DNA of 64,000 bases from Acidimicrobiales bacterium (lineage in GTDB: Bacteria; Actinomycetota; Acidimicrobiia; Acidimicrobiales; Palsa-688). How positions within the stretch are numbered: position 1 is the stretch's first letter; each line of letters begins with the position of its first letter. Below, piece by piece: positions 21,373 through 31,658 of this stretch. The translations under genes were made by a program, and so were the position numbers. Under the pieces are notes generated by a model, which was not told the origin of the DNA, made no database searches, and saw only the letters and a program-made list of their open reading frames with translations. The stretch is taken from the NCBI GenBank assembly GCA_035533095.1, contig DATLUM010000106.1:97471-161470 (forward strand), read 5' to 3'.

Positions 21373-23075
21373 GGCGCACCTCCCGGGGAGTCGACCAGTT
21401 CGAACCAGTAGAAGCCGTACGGTGCAAGGGTCACGAAGTACGGCAGCTCGCCGATCCGCGGGAAAGGGACCCGGCCGAGCAACTCGATCGGCGTCTTACC
21501 CTCGAAGCGTATGAGCGGAAGCTCCGCGGGTTGGGCGAACCTCGACAGGTTGCAGACGCACAGGACTATGTCCTGCTGGCCGCTCACGGGGCTGTCCGGG
21601 TCCAGGGTTGCGTCTTCCGGTGTGCAGCGGACGTAGGCGAGGACCGACGGGTTGTCCACCGAGACCACCTCGAAGGTGCCCGTACCGAAGACCGGGTGCT
21701 GTTTGCGGACCTCGAGCATCCGCTTCATCCAGTGCAGTTGTGAGCTGGGATCACGCACGTTGGCTTCGACGTTGACCGCCTGGTACCCGTACACGGGGTC
21801 CATCAACGGCGGCAGGTACAGCCGCGCGAAGTCACCCTGGCTGAAGCCGGCGTTGCGGTCCGGGGACCACTGCATGGGGGTACGGACCCCGTCTCTGTCT
21901 CCGAGGTAGATGTTGTCCCCCATGCCGATCTCGTCCCCGTAATAGAGGACCGGCGAGCCGGGGAAGCTGAATAGGAGAGAGTGGAGTAGCTCGGCGACCC
22001 GCCGGTCGTTGTCGACCAGGGGAGCCAGCCGGCGACCGATGCCGATGTTGCGCTTCATGCGCGGGTCCTTGGCGTACTCCGCCCACATGTAGTCGCGCTC
22101 TTCATCGGTGACCATCTCGAGCGTGAGCTCGTCGTGGTTGCGGAGGAAGATGCCCCACTGCGCTCCGGGCGGTATCTCTGGGGTACGGGCGAGGATCTCG
22201 GTGATCGGATGGCGCTGCTCGCGGCGCACGGCCATGAACATGCGCGGCATCAGGGGGAAGTGGAAACACATGTGGCACTCGTCGCTGCTCCCGAAGTACT
22301 CGACGACGTCCTCAGGCCATTGGTTCGCCTCCGCCAACAGGACGCGGCCGGGAAACAGCGAGTCCACTTCCTTGCGCACCCGCCGGAGGTACTCGTGAGT
22401 CTCGGGCAGGTTCTCACAGTTGGTGCCCTCGCGTTCGAACAGGTAGGGGACAGCGTCGAGCCTGAAGCCGTCGAGTCCTATGTCCAACCAGTACCGGCAG
22501 ACGTCGATCATCGCTTCGGCGACCTCGGGGTTGTCGTAGTTGAGGTCCGGCTGGTGGGCGAAGAAGCGGTGCCAGTAGTACTGACCGCGCTGCGCATCGT
22601 GAGTCCAATTCGATTTCTCGGTGTCGACGAAGATGACCCGTGCATCGCGGTACGCCGAGTCGTCGTCGCGCCAGACATACCAGTCCGCCTTTGGGTTGGT
22701 CCGGCTTTCGCGGGACTCGACGAACCACGGGTGCTGGTCGGAGGTGTGGTTCATGACGAGGTCGGCTATGACCCGGATGCCCCGCTTGTGGGATTCCTCC
22801 ACCAGCTCCACCGCGTCGGCAAGGTCTCCGTACTCCGGAAGGATCGTCCAGAAGTCGCTGATGTCGTATCCGCCGTCGCGCAGGGGCGACTGGTAGAAGG
22901 GCAGCAACCACAGGCAATCGACTCCCAGCCACTGGAGATAGTCCAGCTTCGCGGTGATCCCGGCGAGGTCGCCGGTGCCGTCACCATTGCTGTCGTAGAA
23001 GCCCCGTACGAGTATCTCGTAGAAGACGGCGTGCTGGTACCAGCGCTGCTGCGGCGCAGCAAAGGGGCTGATCAT
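21369..23075 (-). CDS. treS: trehalose synthase (maltose alpha-D-glucosyltransferase)
   Basis: GH13 isomerase interconverting trehalose and maltose. The 568-residue sequence has the Asp nucleophile in [11 protein letters not shown], the acid Glu in [10 protein letters not shown], and the transition-state Asp in [11 protein letters not shown]. The opening [20 protein letters not shown] is typical of TreS. The ATG overlaps the glgE stop (ATGA) and the gene ends in the TTG of pep2, so three GlgE-pathway genes are translationally coupled. Confidence 0.95.
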   Translation of the reverse strand: MISPFAAPQQRWYQHAVFYEILVRGFYDSNGDGTGDLAGITAKLDYLQWLGVDCLWLLPFYQSPLRDGGYDISDFWTILPEYGDLADAVELVEESHKRGIRVIADLVMNHTSDQHPWFVESRESRTNPKADWYVWRDDDSAYRDARVIFVDTEKSNWTHDAQRGQYYWHRFFAHQPDLNYDNPEVAEAMIDVCRYWLDIGLDGFRLDAVPYLFEREGTNCENLPETHEYLRRVRKEVDSLFPGRVLLAEANQWPEDVVEYFGSSDECHMCFHFPLMPRMFMAVRREQRHPITEILARTPEIPPGAQWGIFLRNHDELTLEMVTDEERDYMWAEYAKDPRMKRNIGIGRRLAPLVDNDRRVAELLHSLLFSFPGSPVLYYGDEIGMGDNIYLGDRDGVRTPMQWSPDRNAGFSQGDFARLYLPPLMDPVYGYQAVNVEANVRDPSSQLHWMKRMLEVRKQHPVFGTGTFEVVSVDNPSVLAYVRCTPEDATLDPDSPVSGQQDIVLCVCNLSRFAQPAELPLIRFEGKTPIELLGRVPFPRIGELPYFVTLAPYGFYWFELVDSPGGAP

Positions 23076-24844
23076 CCCGCTGCTGCAGTGCCGCCGCTAT
23101 CGAGCGCTTCCGCCGCGCCGGTCGCCGGGCTCAGGTCGAACACGTGGGCGACGCGGTACATCGGGTCGAGCCTGATGTACGGCTTCGTCCCCGACCACTG
23201 GTACCTGTCGCCCGAGAGTACGTCTGTCACTTGGTAGGGCTCCCCATTCGGCAGGTCCAGTTGCCATAGGTCGAGCGTGGCCTCCTGCGCCCAGTACGGG
23301 TCGAGGTTCACAACCGTCAGCACGATGTCGTCGCCGTCGTCGGACACCTTGGAGTAGGCGATGATGTTCGCGTCGGTGCTGTCGTGGAACCGGATCGAGC
23401 GCAGGCGTTGCAGCGCCGGGTGCTCGCGGCGTATGTGGTTGAGGGACTTCATCAACGGAGCCAGCGTCCCCGGGTGGCCGAAATCCCTGTGCTTGATCTC
23501 GTACTTCTCCGAGTTCAGGTACTCCTCGTTGGTGTCCGAGGCCGGCGCGTTCTCGTAGACCTCGTAGCCGCTGTACACCCCGTACGACGGCGACATCGTC
23601 GCTGCCAGCACCAGGCGAAGCGCGAACGCGGCGGGAGGCCCGTTGCGGAGCGGGCCCGACAGGATGTCCGGCGTGTTCGGCCAGAAGTTCGGTCGCATGT
23701 AATCGGCCACGGGTCCGTGGGCTATCTCCTCGAGGTACGCCCAGAGCCCTTCGGGGCCGTGCTGCTGGGTTCGCCACGTGAAGTACGTGTAACTCTGGCT
23801 GAAGCCGACCTCGGCCAGCTTGGCCATGACCTTCGGCCGTGTGAACGCCTCCGAGAGGAAGATGATGTCGGGATTCACGGCCCTTATCTCGGAGATGACC
23901 CATTCCCAGAACGCGACCGGCTTGGTGTGGGGGTTGTCGACACGAAAGGTGCGCACTCCGCGGGCGATCCAGTGTTCGAGGATGCCCTTGCACGCGTTCC
24001 ACATCGCCACCCGGTCGGTCTCCTTCTCGGGCCAGAAGTTGAGCGGGTAGATGTCCTGGTAGATCTTCGGAGGGTTCTCCGCGCACGCAATCGTTCCGTC
24101 CGGCCGGTGGTGAAACCATTCAGGATGCTCCTCGACCCAGGGATGGTCGGGCGAGCACTGAAGGGCGTAGTCGAGGGCTATCTCCATTCCGCATCTGCAG
24201 GCGGCCTCCACCAGATGGGCGAAGTCGTCCTCCGTCCCGAGGTCCGGGTCGATAGAGGTGTGGCCGCCTTCTGGCCCGCCGATGGCCCACGGGCTGCCCG
24301 GGTCTCCGGAGCCGGCGGTAAGGGTGTTGTTGGGTCCCTTGCGCGCGGTCCTGCCGATCGGGTGGATCGGGGGCAGGTACAGAATGTCGAATCCCATCTC
24401 CGCGATGGCCGGGAGCCGGTTCGCCGTGCCGGCGAAACCGCCGAACGAGCGCGGGAACAGCTCGTACCACGCCCCCACGAGGGCGCGCTCGCGGTCGACC
24501 CAGATCGGGCAAGGGTCGGAGGACGTGAGATCCACGGCATCCTCGGGGTCCACCGGGCCGCCGCGCTCCGACCAGCCCTGCACCACCACGTGGTGCAACC
24601 CTACGCGGTCGGGTGTGACGTACGCCTCCCACTCGTCGTTGCCGATGCTGCGCATCTCCGCTTCGGCTTGCGGCTTCGGCTCGCCGTCGGCGGTCAGCAG
24701 GACCCTCGCGGCGAGAGGATCGTGCCCGTCCTTGAAGATGGTGGCGGTCACCCGGACCCTTTCCCCGACGACCGCCTTCGCGGGACGGGAATTGGGGGCC
24801 CTGGGCCGGATGTCGTCGACGACGAGACGTCGCAGCACGGGCAT
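23072..24844 (-). CDS. glgE: alpha-1,4-glucan:maltose-1-phosphate maltosyltransferase
   Basis: Extends alpha-1,4-glucan using maltose 1-phosphate. GH13 subfamily 3 markers are present: YLPPIHPIG near the start of the barrel, [16 protein letters not shown] with the nucleophile Asp, and [10 protein letters not shown] with the acid Glu. The N-terminal beta domain with [11 protein letters not shown] matches known GlgE proteins. First gene of the glgE-treS-pep2-glgB operon. ATG 24844 gives 590 residues; a TAGGTT box only one base upstream of it would fit better a leaderless start at the GTG at 24838, two codons later. The frame is open further upstream but runs into the glgP promoter. Confidence 0.95.
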   Translation of the reverse strand: MPVLRRLVVDDIRPRAPNSRPAKAVVGERVRVTATIFKDGHDPLAARVLLTADGEPKPQAEAEMRSIGNDEWEAYVTPDRVGLHHVVVQGWSERGGPVDPEDAVDLTSSDPCPIWVDRERALVGAWYELFPRSFGGFAGTANRLPAIAEMGFDILYLPPIHPIGRTARKGPNNTLTAGSGDPGSPWAIGGPEGGHTSIDPDLGTEDDFAHLVEAACRCGMEIALDYALQCSPDHPWVEEHPEWFHHRPDGTIACAENPPKIYQDIYPLNFWPEKETDRVAMWNACKGILEHWIARGVRTFRVDNPHTKPVAFWEWVISEIRAVNPDIIFLSEAFTRPKVMAKLAEVGFSQSYTYFTWRTQQHGPEGLWAYLEEIAHGPVADYMRPNFWPNTPDILSGPLRNGPPAAFALRLVLAATMSPSYGVYSGYEVYENAPASDTNEEYLNSEKYEIKHRDFGHPGTLAPLMKSLNHIRREHPALQRLRSIRFHDSTDANIIAYSKVSDDGDDIVLTVVNLDPYWAQEATLDLWQLDLPNGEPYQVTDVLSGDRYQWSGTKPYIRLDPMYRVAHVFDLSPATGAAEALDSGGTAAAG

Positions 24845-24845
24845 C

Positions 24846-24851
24846 AACCTA
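24846..24851 (-). promoter_or_regulatory. possible -10 box of the glgE operon
   Basis: TAGGTT lies 7 nt before a GTG that is codon 3 of the annotated glgE. If leaderless, glgE starts at 24838. Confidence 0.4.
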
Positions 24852-24945
24852 TGTTGCGGCACAGGGCACGCGTTACCCAATTGGCGCGGTCCTTGACATC
24901 GGAGGCCGAAACCCGTCGCTGTGCGGGGGCCGCCGGGAGATTCGG

Positions 24946-24951
24946 TACCGT
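24946..24951 (+). promoter_or_regulatory. -10 box of glgP
   Basis: TACCGT lies 8 nt before the ATG of glgP. It faces the glgE promoter across about 95 bp, so glucan synthesis and breakdown may be controlled from one region. Confidence 0.5.
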
Positions 24952-24959
24952 TGCCTGTC

Positions 24960-27509
24960 ATGAGGGCTCTTCGAAGCTTCACAGTCCGGGCCCGCCTCCC
25001 TGAGGCCCTTGCGCCGCTTCAGGAGCTTGCTTTCAACCTCCGCTGGTCCTGGGACGACCGCACCCGTGACCTGTTCCGCTGGGTCGACCCCCAGATCTGG
25101 GAGCTGACGTTCCACGACCCGGTCCGGCTCTTGAGCCTCGTCGGCCGTTCACGCCTCGACCAGCTGGCAGCTGACCCCGGGTTCATGGGGCTGCTCGGCG
25201 AGATGCACGCTGATCTGCGTCGATATCTCGAAGCTCCGAGGTGGTTCCAGAACCGCTCGGTCAGCCCGTTGCGGAGCGTCGCCTACTTCTCGCCGGAGTT
25301 CGGCATCGCGGAGGCGTTGCCGCAGTACTCCGGCGGCCTGGGGGTGCTGGCCGGCGACCACCTCAAAGCTGCGAGCAGCCTCGGCCTTCCTCTAACCGGC
25401 GTCGGCATCATGTACCGGTTGGGCTACTTCCGCCAGCATCTCAACAGCGACGGCTGGCAGGAGGAGCGATACCCGGTCCTCGACCCGCACAGCATGGCGC
25501 TGGAGCTGGTGGACGGCGTGAGTGTGGAGGTGGACCTCGCGGGCTCGGTCCTGGCCGCGCAGGTTTGGCTGGCGAAGGTCGGCAGGGTGAAGCTCTACCT
25601 CCTCGACGCGGACGTCGAGTCCAACGACGACGAGCTGCGCGCGGTGACCGACCGCCTCTACGGAGGCGGGTCTGAGCACCGGGTGCGGCAGGAGATCCTC
25701 CTCGGTATCGGTGGTGTCAGAGCCCTCGAAGCCCTCGGGGTCGAGCCGCAGGTGTTCCACACCAACGAGGGTCACGCCGGCTTCCTCGGCCTCGAGCGGA
25801 TCCGCAAGCTCATCACCGAGCACGGGCTCAAATGGCACGAGGCAATCGAGGCTGTCCGCGCCGGCACGGTCTTCACGACGCACACCCCAGTGTCGGCCGG
25901 GATCGACCGCTTCCCTCGGGAGCTGATGGAGCGTTACTTCTCGTCGTGGGCGGAGGAATGCGGGGTCACCATCGACACGCTCATGGCGCTCGGCCACTTC
26001 CCGGGCGAGCTGCCGACGGAGCCGTTCAACATGGCGGTCATGGGCCTGCGCCTAGCGGGCAGGTCCAACGGTGTCGCCAAGCTTCACGGCCGGACGAGCC
26101 GGGAGATGTTCCAGGGCCTGTGGCCCCCCGTTCCGGTGGAGGAGACACCCATCGGGTCGGTGACCAACGGTGTCCACGGCCGCACCTGGGTGTCGTCGCA
26201 GATGGGCGACCTGTACTCGAAGTACGTCTCCCCTGCATGGGACGACGCCGGGCCCGACGAGTGGGACCGGATCGACGACGCCCGAGACGACGAGCTGTGG
26301 AGGGTTCGCGAGCAGGGCCGTGAGGCGCTGGTCAGTTTCGTGAGGGACCGTTTGCGCAAGTCGCTGTACGACCGCGGTGTGTCGGTGACCGACGCCGAGT
26401 GGGTCGACGAGGTGCTCGATCCCCGCTACCTGATCGTCGGGTTCTCCCGGCGCTTTGCGACCTACAAGCGCGCGACCCTGCTGCTGTCGCAGCCCGAACG
26501 CCTCCGCCGGCTACTGCTCGATGAGCACCGGCCTCTGCAGCTCGTCTTCGCCGGCAAGGCGCACCCGGCGGACGACCTCGGCAAGGACATGATTGCCCAG
26601 ATCGTGAGGTTCTCCCGCGACCCCGCTGTGCGCCATCGCATCACGTTCATCGAGGATTACGACATAGCGGTCGCCCGCATGCTCTACCAAGGAAGCGATG
26701 TCTGGCTCAACACACCCCGGCGACCCATGGAGGCCAGCGGCACGAGCGGCGAGAAGGCAGCCCTCAACGGGGCGCTGAACTGCTCGATCCTCGACGGCTG
26801 GTGGGACGAGATGTTCGACGGGACGAACGGGTGGGCGATCTCATCCGCCGAGAGCATCACCGACCTGGCGCACCGCGACGAGACCGAGGCCAACAGCCTC
26901 TTCGAGATCCTCGAACGCCAGATCATTTCGCTCTTCTACGACAGGGCGGGCGCCCGCTTCCCACGTGGGTGGGTGACCCGCGTGAAGGCTTCAATCCGCT
27001 CCCTCGGCCCGAAGGTGATGGCATCGAGGATGGTGCGGGATTACCTGACCGATCTTTACGAGCCGACGGCGCGACAGAGCGACCTCTTGGCCGACGACGG
27101 TTACGCCCGGGCCAGGTCGCTCGCCGACTGGAAGAAGCACGTGCTGGCAGCTTGGCAAGAGGTGAAGGTCGTCGATGTCGACGCGGACGTAGCGGGCACC
27201 GCCGTCGACCTCGGCGGCGAACGCCAGGTGACCGTCGAGGTGAGTCTCGGATCCTTGAGCACCGGCGATGTGGCAGTCGAGCTCCTTCACGGCCCGGTCG
27301 CTCCGGGAGACGAGATCAGCGAACCGCAGGTGGTCCGATTGCAGCAGGAGGACCTGTCCGGCGCGGGCAGTCCGCGATCTGGGCTGGTGCGCTACCGCGG
27401 CGGTTTCCGCTGCGACACGGCAGGACGTCACGGCTACACCGTCCGCATCGTTCCCCATCACCCCGACCTGGTCGCGCCGGTCGAGCTCGGCTGCGTCGCG
27501 TGGGCCTGA
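24960..27509 (+). CDS. glgP: alpha-glucan phosphorylase
   Basis: Releases glucose 1-phosphate from the ends of alpha-1,4-glucan. The 849-residue protein belongs to the short phosphorylase group with a DUF3417 N-terminal part (LPEALAPLQELAFNLRWSWD). Later segments show substrate-site residues in AYFSPEFGIAE and PQYSGGLGVLAGDHLKAAS, and the PLP-binding Lys in EASGTSGEKAALNG. The ATG at 24960 was chosen as the start of the conserved N-terminus. Divergent from glgE and therefore probably part of the same glycogen/trehalose system, either degrading glucan or recycling oligosaccharides. Confidence 0.95.
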   Translation: MRALRSFTVRARLPEALAPLQELAFNLRWSWDDRTRDLFRWVDPQIWELTFHDPVRLLSLVGRSRLDQLAADPGFMGLLGEMHADLRRYLEAPRWFQNRSVSPLRSVAYFSPEFGIAEALPQYSGGLGVLAGDHLKAASSLGLPLTGVGIMYRLGYFRQHLNSDGWQEERYPVLDPHSMALELVDGVSVEVDLAGSVLAAQVWLAKVGRVKLYLLDADVESNDDELRAVTDRLYGGGSEHRVRQEILLGIGGVRALEALGVEPQVFHTNEGHAGFLGLERIRKLITEHGLKWHEAIEAVRAGTVFTTHTPVSAGIDRFPRELMERYFSSWAEECGVTIDTLMALGHFPGELPTEPFNMAVMGLRLAGRSNGVAKLHGRTSREMFQGLWPPVPVEETPIGSVTNGVHGRTWVSSQMGDLYSKYVSPAWDDAGPDEWDRIDDARDDELWRVREQGREALVSFVRDRLRKSLYDRGVSVTDAEWVDEVLDPRYLIVGFSRRFATYKRATLLLSQPERLRRLLLDEHRPLQLVFAGKAHPADDLGKDMIAQIVRFSRDPAVRHRITFIEDYDIAVARMLYQGSDVWLNTPRRPMEASGTSGEKAALNGALNCSILDGWWDEMFDGTNGWAISSAESITDLAHRDETEANSLFEILERQIISLFYDRAGARFPRGWVTRVKASIRSLGPKVMASRMVRDYLTDLYEPTARQSDLLADDGYARARSLADWKKHVLAAWQEVKVVDVDADVAGTAVDLGGERQVTVEVSLGSLSTGDVAVELLHGPVAPGDEISEPQVVRLQQEDLSGAGSPRSGLVRYRGGFRCDTAGRHGYTVRIVPHHPDLVAPVELGCVAWA

Positions 27510-27537
27510 AGCGACCCGGAGGCGACGACCCTTTCGG

Positions 27538-28548
27538 CTAGAGCCCCGCCAGGCCCATCAGCTGCTCGGCCGCCTCGTAGGGATCGACCTGCCGGCGGAG
27601 GAGCGCCTCACGCACCGGTTCCGCACGCCCGGCATATGCCAGGTCGTGCACCCGGATGCTGAGGTTCGACCTGATGACCCGTTCGAGCTCTGCGAGCAGG
27701 CGGCGCTCGCGGCGACGCAGTAGCTCGCCGCTCTCGTCCAGAAACCGTTTGTGATCGAGCACCGCCGACCACAGCGTGCGCAAACCCTGCTCCGAGTCCT
27801 CGCCGGCGGATGACGCGGCAGTCAGGATCACGGGGGGACGCCACTCGCCCATCACCGTGTTCATGTCGAGCATGTTCTCGAGATCGCGCCGTGTCTCCGC
27901 GGCCCCCGGGCGGTCGGCCTTGTTGACCACGAACACGTCGGCGACCTCGAGCAGGCCCGCCTTGCTTGCCTGAACAGCGTCGCCCCAACCGGGGTTCACC
28001 ACGACCAGCGTCGTGTCCGCCTCGCCGGCGATCTCGACTTCCACCTGTCCGACGCCGACGGTCTCGACGATGACGGTCTGCATCCCGATCGCGGAGAGGA
28101 CCCGGATCGCCTCGGGGGCCGCCAGGGCCAGACCTCCCTGGTGGCCCCTCGACGCCATCGAACGGATGAACACACCTTCGTCGAGCGCGTGGCTCTGCAT
28201 CCGTATGCGATCGCCGAGGATGGCACCTCCCGAAAAGGGCGACGACGGGTCCACGGCGAGGACACCCACCTTCGCTCCTCCTTCGCGCGCCAGCGTGATG
28301 AGACGGTCGGTGATGGTCGACTTGCCGGCTCCCGGAGCTCCAGTGATGCCCACGACATGCCCAGGATCTGACCCGGAAGGGAACGTGATCCGCCCCACCT
28401 CCCGCGCGACCGGCCCTCCGCGCTCGACGAGCGAGAGCAGGCGACCGGTCGCCACCCTGTCGCCGCGTCGCGCGGCGTCGAAGAGCGCAGCCGGGTCTCG
28501 CAGCCGGGAATCATGTTGCGCGCCGGCTCTCGCCGGGGTCGTGTCCAT
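27538..28548 (-). CDS. meaB: methylmalonyl-CoA mutase-associated GTPase MeaB
   Basis: P-loop GTPase that gates cofactor loading of adenosylcobalamin-dependent acyl-CoA mutases. The 336-residue protein has the Walker A loop GAPGAGKST, the DPSSPFSGGAILGDR switch region, ETVGVGQ and the guanine-specific NKAD. The family was formerly annotated as LAO/AO transport ArgK. No mutase subunit is in the window. It is convergent with glgP, 28 bp apart, and divergent from the M20 peptidase gene. Confidence 0.92.
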   Translation of the reverse strand: MDTTPARAGAQHDSRLRDPAALFDAARRGDRVATGRLLSLVERGGPVAREVGRITFPSGSDPGHVVGITGAPGAGKSTITDRLITLAREGGAKVGVLAVDPSSPFSGGAILGDRIRMQSHALDEGVFIRSMASRGHQGGLALAAPEAIRVLSAIGMQTVIVETVGVGQVEVEIAGEADTTLVVVNPGWGDAVQASKAGLLEVADVFVVNKADRPGAAETRRDLENMLDMNTVMGEWRPPVILTAASSAGEDSEQGLRTLWSAVLDHKRFLDESGELLRRRERRLLAELERVIRSNLSIRVHDLAYAGRAEPVREALLRRQVDPYEAAEQLMGLAGL

Positions 28549-28615
28549 GGAGCCTCAAGTATTGCCGCCGCGCGCCTTCCTGCCCGTGCCCGTTCCGCGG
28601 CGGCGCACGAGACCG

Positions 28616-28621
28616 TAGGCT
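28616..28621 (+). promoter_or_regulatory. -10 box of the M20 peptidase gene (leaderless)
   Basis: TAGGCT lies 7 nt before the GTG start at 28629. Confidence 0.5.
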
Positions 28622-28628
28622 TCATACG

Positions 28629-29798
28629 GTGAGAGCCCACGTGGACCGCGATCGGGTGGTCGAGTTGACCAGGCTCCTCGTATCGGTCGACACGCGCAAC
28701 CCGCCCGGCCACGAAGGGCCCATCGAGGACACGGTCCGCGAAGCGCTCGAGCGGTGGCACCCCGAGTGGACCCGACTCGAGCCGACGTCAGGCCGCCTGT
28801 CGCTGGTCGCCCGCATCCCGCACAAGCGGGGACCCGGCGGCGACCGCCCCTGCCTCATCGTCAACGGGCATCTCGATGTGGTACCTGTCAACGAATCCGC
28901 CTGGTCCACCGACCCGTTCGACCCGCAGGTGAGTGACGGCCGCCTGTACGGCCGTGGCACTGCCGACATGAAAGGCGGTATCGCCGCGGCGATCTGCGCT
29001 CTGGAGACCCTGGACGTCGCCGGCGTCGAGCCCGCCTGCGACATCATCTTCCACCTCGTCGCCGACGAGGAGCGCGGTGGCGCCTTGGGAACCAAGATCC
29101 TCTTGGATGAAGGCCTGATCAGCGCCGACGCGTGCCTGATCCCCGAGCCCACCGACATGCAGTTGTGCATCGCCGAGCGCGGCCTGCTGCAAGCGCTCAT
29201 CTCGGTCGAAGGCCGCCCAGGCCACGGCAGCCGGCCGCGTGAGGGGATCTCGGCGATAGAGAACGCCGCGCGCCTGGTTCTGGCGCTGCACGCCGCCGAC
29301 TACGGCGACGAGGAGCACCCGCTGCTCGGGCGGCCGACCGCCAACGTGGGCACGATCTCCGGCGGGACCACCTTCAACACCGTCGCCGAAGCATGCGTGA
29401 TCGGCCTCGACAGGCGGATACTTCCCGGCGCCACGCAGGAGAGCACCGAGAAGGAGATCCGGCGCCTGATCGACACCGCCGGCGTCGAGGGTCTTCGCTA
29501 CCGCCTCGATGTGGACACCTTCGGCGAGGCGAGCGAGATGCCCCACGACGATCCGTGGGTGCGCGTCGTTGGCGATTCGGTCGCTCGCGCGATCGGGTCC
29601 AGGCCCGAAACGATCGGGATGAGCTTCACCACCGACGCGAGGTTCGTGAGGAACCAGGCAGGGATCCCGGTGGTCGTCTGCGGGCCCGGCGCCGTCGAGC
29701 AGGCGCACGGCAACGACGAGTACGTCACCGTCGACCGCCTCGTCGACGCCACGGCCGCCTTCGCGGAGCTGTACGCCGCCTTCCGTCACAAGGCCTGA
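28629..29798 (+). CDS. M20-family deacylase (ArgE/DapE-like)
   Basis: Zinc-dependent amidohydrolase of the ArgE/DapE/aminoacylase group. The dinuclear metal site is seen as NGHLDVVPV (His, Asp), GRGTADMKGG (Asp bridge), VADEERGG (catalytic and metal Glu) and the late AHGNDEYV (His). A dimerisation domain interrupts the catalytic domain at about residues 185-300, with GRPGHGSRP. The length is 389 residues. The neighbours are unrelated to arginine or lysine synthesis, so the substrate is open: acetylornithine, succinyl-diaminopimelate or another N-acyl amino acid. Start GTG, with a TANNNT box seven bases upstream. Confidence 0.88.
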   Translation: MRAHVDRDRVVELTRLLVSVDTRNPPGHEGPIEDTVREALERWHPEWTRLEPTSGRLSLVARIPHKRGPGGDRPCLIVNGHLDVVPVNESAWSTDPFDPQVSDGRLYGRGTADMKGGIAAAICALETLDVAGVEPACDIIFHLVADEERGGALGTKILLDEGLISADACLIPEPTDMQLCIAERGLLQALISVEGRPGHGSRPREGISAIENAARLVLALHAADYGDEEHPLLGRPTANVGTISGGTTFNTVAEACVIGLDRRILPGATQESTEKEIRRLIDTAGVEGLRYRLDVDTFGEASEMPHDDPWVRVVGDSVARAIGSRPETIGMSFTTDARFVRNQAGIPVVVCGPGAVEQAHGNDEYVTVDRLVDATAAFAELYAAFRHKA

Positions 29799-29836
29799 TC
29801 GCCGCTGGGCGGACTATCTGGATTCGCCGGCGGTGC

Positions 29837-30415
29837 TCACAGCAGTCTCTGGCGGCGCAACCAGGCAACGACGATGTCCGCCACCGCGGAGTCGGTACCG
29901 CGCATCGCGTGGTCTTTTCCCTCGATCCATTCGAAGGTGACAGGCCCGGGGATGGCCGAGGCGGCGTCCTCGAGCTCGGAGACTGTTCCAAAGGCGTCCC
30001 GGGTTCCCGAAAGGAACAGGCAGGGCACCTTCAAGGCCGGAAAATGCTCGATCCTCGACCTGTCCGGACGCCCCGGAGGATGCAGCGGGTAGCTGAGCAG
30101 CACCAGCCCTTCGGCCTCCAAGCCATCCGCGGCCGCCATGGAGCACATTCGTCCACCCATGGAACGCCCTCCGAGCACCAGCCGTGTCGTGCGTTGCCGG
30201 AGCGCGGCTGCCTCCTCGTTGACCGCCCGCACGAGCACCGGGGCCTTGTCCGGCGCGCGCCTGCCGGCCTTGCGGTAAGGAAAGTCCATGCGGACCACAT
30301 CGCCGCCGGCGGCGGTGACAGCACTGTCGATGGACACGAGGGCACTCTGGTTGCGGTCGGCTCCAGCGCCCGGAGCGAGCAGCAGCCCCGTCCTGGCTAT
30401 GGCCTTCTCCGCCAT
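29837..30415 (-). CDS. alpha/beta hydrolase (KANL3/Tex30, dienelactone-hydrolase-like)
   Basis: Small predicted hydrolase, 192 residues. It opens with LLLAPGAGADRN, an oxyanion-type loop, then has the nucleophile elbow GGRSMGGRM, the Asp in LSGTRDAFG and the His in GKDHAMRG, giving a full catalytic triad in an alpha/beta fold of the KANL3/Tex30 type. The ATG at 30415 lies 4 nt after the zinc-ribbon gene stop, so it is the third gene of an operon led by the FAD oxidoreductase. Its substrate is unknown. A longer open frame upstream overlaps the zinc-ribbon gene and was not used. Confidence 0.85.
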   Translation of the reverse strand: MAEKAIARTGLLLAPGAGADRNQSALVSIDSAVTAAGGDVVRMDFPYRKAGRRAPDKAPVLVRAVNEEAAALRQRTTRLVLGGRSMGGRMCSMAAADGLEAEGLVLLSYPLHPPGRPDRSRIEHFPALKVPCLFLSGTRDAFGTVSELEDAASAIPGPVTFEWIEGKDHAMRGTDSAVADIVVAWLRRQRLL

Positions 30416-30419
30416 CGCG

Positions 30420-31649
30420 TCACACGACGGTACGCAACAGGGCGTGCAGGTCCGACGCCATCCCTGCGATCGCGTCTGGATCCTCTCCTGATCGGATCGC
30501 CTCGCACAGGGAACGGGACTTGTTGATGATCCGAAGCCAGTGCACTTCGTCCATCCCGACCGGTGCCGGCCCGTCCACTTCCGAAGCCCAGCCCTCCAGG
30601 TCGTCCTGGCGCTGCTCGTCCTCGGGCTCCGACGCGAGCCTTCCGGACGCGTTGAAGAGCTCCTCGATGGCCCGATAGCGAACCTCGTCGTCTTCTTCGT
30701 CGTCGTCGTAGCCGACGACCGCCGAAGAGTGCGTCGTTCCCACGAGATCGAACAACGCCTCTGCCTGGTCTTCGTGCGCCGACGAGACGACGAGATCGTC
30801 ACCGTCCCATTCGTGGGGTATCCGGTGATCGTCGAGCAGCATGCTCAGATGGCTCCGCTGTTCGGGGAGCCACTCGGGCAGCTCGTACACCGTCCCCACC
30901 CCGACCGGCCCGTGCGGCTCCGCACCGGAAGCAGTGCCAGTGGTCGCTCCCGGTACGTCGGCCAGGAGCTTCGAGAGGATCGAGGCCTGGAGGCGGATCT
31001 CGTCCTCCATCGCCTCCTCCGCGCCGAGCGCCGCCAGCAGCCGGCGTGTGACCCTGCCCACCGCCGCCCAGGTCTCGGCGTCGGTGCCGTAGAACTCGTC
31101 CTCCATGAACACACCCGCGGACGCCTCCGCCACGTCGGCGTCCGCGTGCATGTCGGTCGGATCAGCTGTCAGCCGGCGTGCCGCGTCAGCGAGGAGACGT
31201 ACCGGTTCTGTGTCCGGCAATCCGGAGGGCGCGATTCCCTCAGCGGCTGAGTCAAGGCCGTCGGAGTCATCGTCGAACATCGCTTCGGCGCCGGCGTCGT
31301 GATCTGAGGCGTCCGTGTCCCGGGACGAGGGCTCACCCTCGGCCCCGCCCGCCGCGGCGGTCAGCGACAGTTCTTCGAGGAGATCGTCGACGCGCTCCTC
31401 ATCGTCCGCGGCCACGACAAGTTCCTCTTCTTCGAACCGGTGCGAGATCTGCAGGGTGTTGAGGTAATCGATGAGGCGGCCGCGATCACGATCTGCCCAC
31501 CAGCCGATCCGGTAGCCGACCTCTTCGTCCTCGTCGCCGGGTTCGAGCTCGGGAAGGTCGGACGGGATCAGTCTCTCCCGGCACGAGTGGCAGCGCCCCC
31601 GGCTGCCCACCTCGTAACCGCAGTTGACGCAGTACCAGACCTTGCCCAC
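30420..31649 (-). CDS. zinc-ribbon protein with duplicated domain, unknown function
   Basis: Acidic protein of 409 residues with no function I recognise. Residues 7-23 form a zinc ribbon (Cys7-x2-Cys10, Cys20-x2-Cys23). Two related segments, about residues 45-93 and 253-301, align without gaps over 49 positions with about 12 identities, sharing an early Tyr and Trp, an I-x-H and a LVV core; each ends in an acidic helix. Between them lies a long acidic, low-complexity linker. It sits 9 nt after the FAD oxidoreductase gene and 4 nt before the hydrolase, so all three are probably co-expressed. Start GTG. Confidence 0.8.
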   Translation of the reverse strand: MGKVWYCVNCGYEVGSRGRCHSCRERLIPSDLPELEPGDEDEEVGYRIGWWADRDRGRLIDYLNTLQISHRFEEEELVVAADDEERVDDLLEELSLTAAAGGAEGEPSSRDTDASDHDAGAEAMFDDDSDGLDSAAEGIAPSGLPDTEPVRLLADAARRLTADPTDMHADADVAEASAGVFMEDEFYGTDAETWAAVGRVTRRLLAALGAEEAMEDEIRLQASILSKLLADVPGATTGTASGAEPHGPVGVGTVYELPEWLPEQRSHLSMLLDDHRIPHEWDGDDLVVSSAHEDQAEALFDLVGTTHSSAVVGYDDDEEDDEVRYRAIEELFNASGRLASEPEDEQRQDDLEGWASEVDGPAPVGMDEVHWLRIINKSRSLCEAIRSGEDPDAIAGMASDLHALLRTVV

Positions 31650-31658
31650 GCCAGCTGA

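Noticed and set aside
27510..27537. Terminator between glgP and meaB
   Set aside because: The 28-bp gap has no convincing hairpin.
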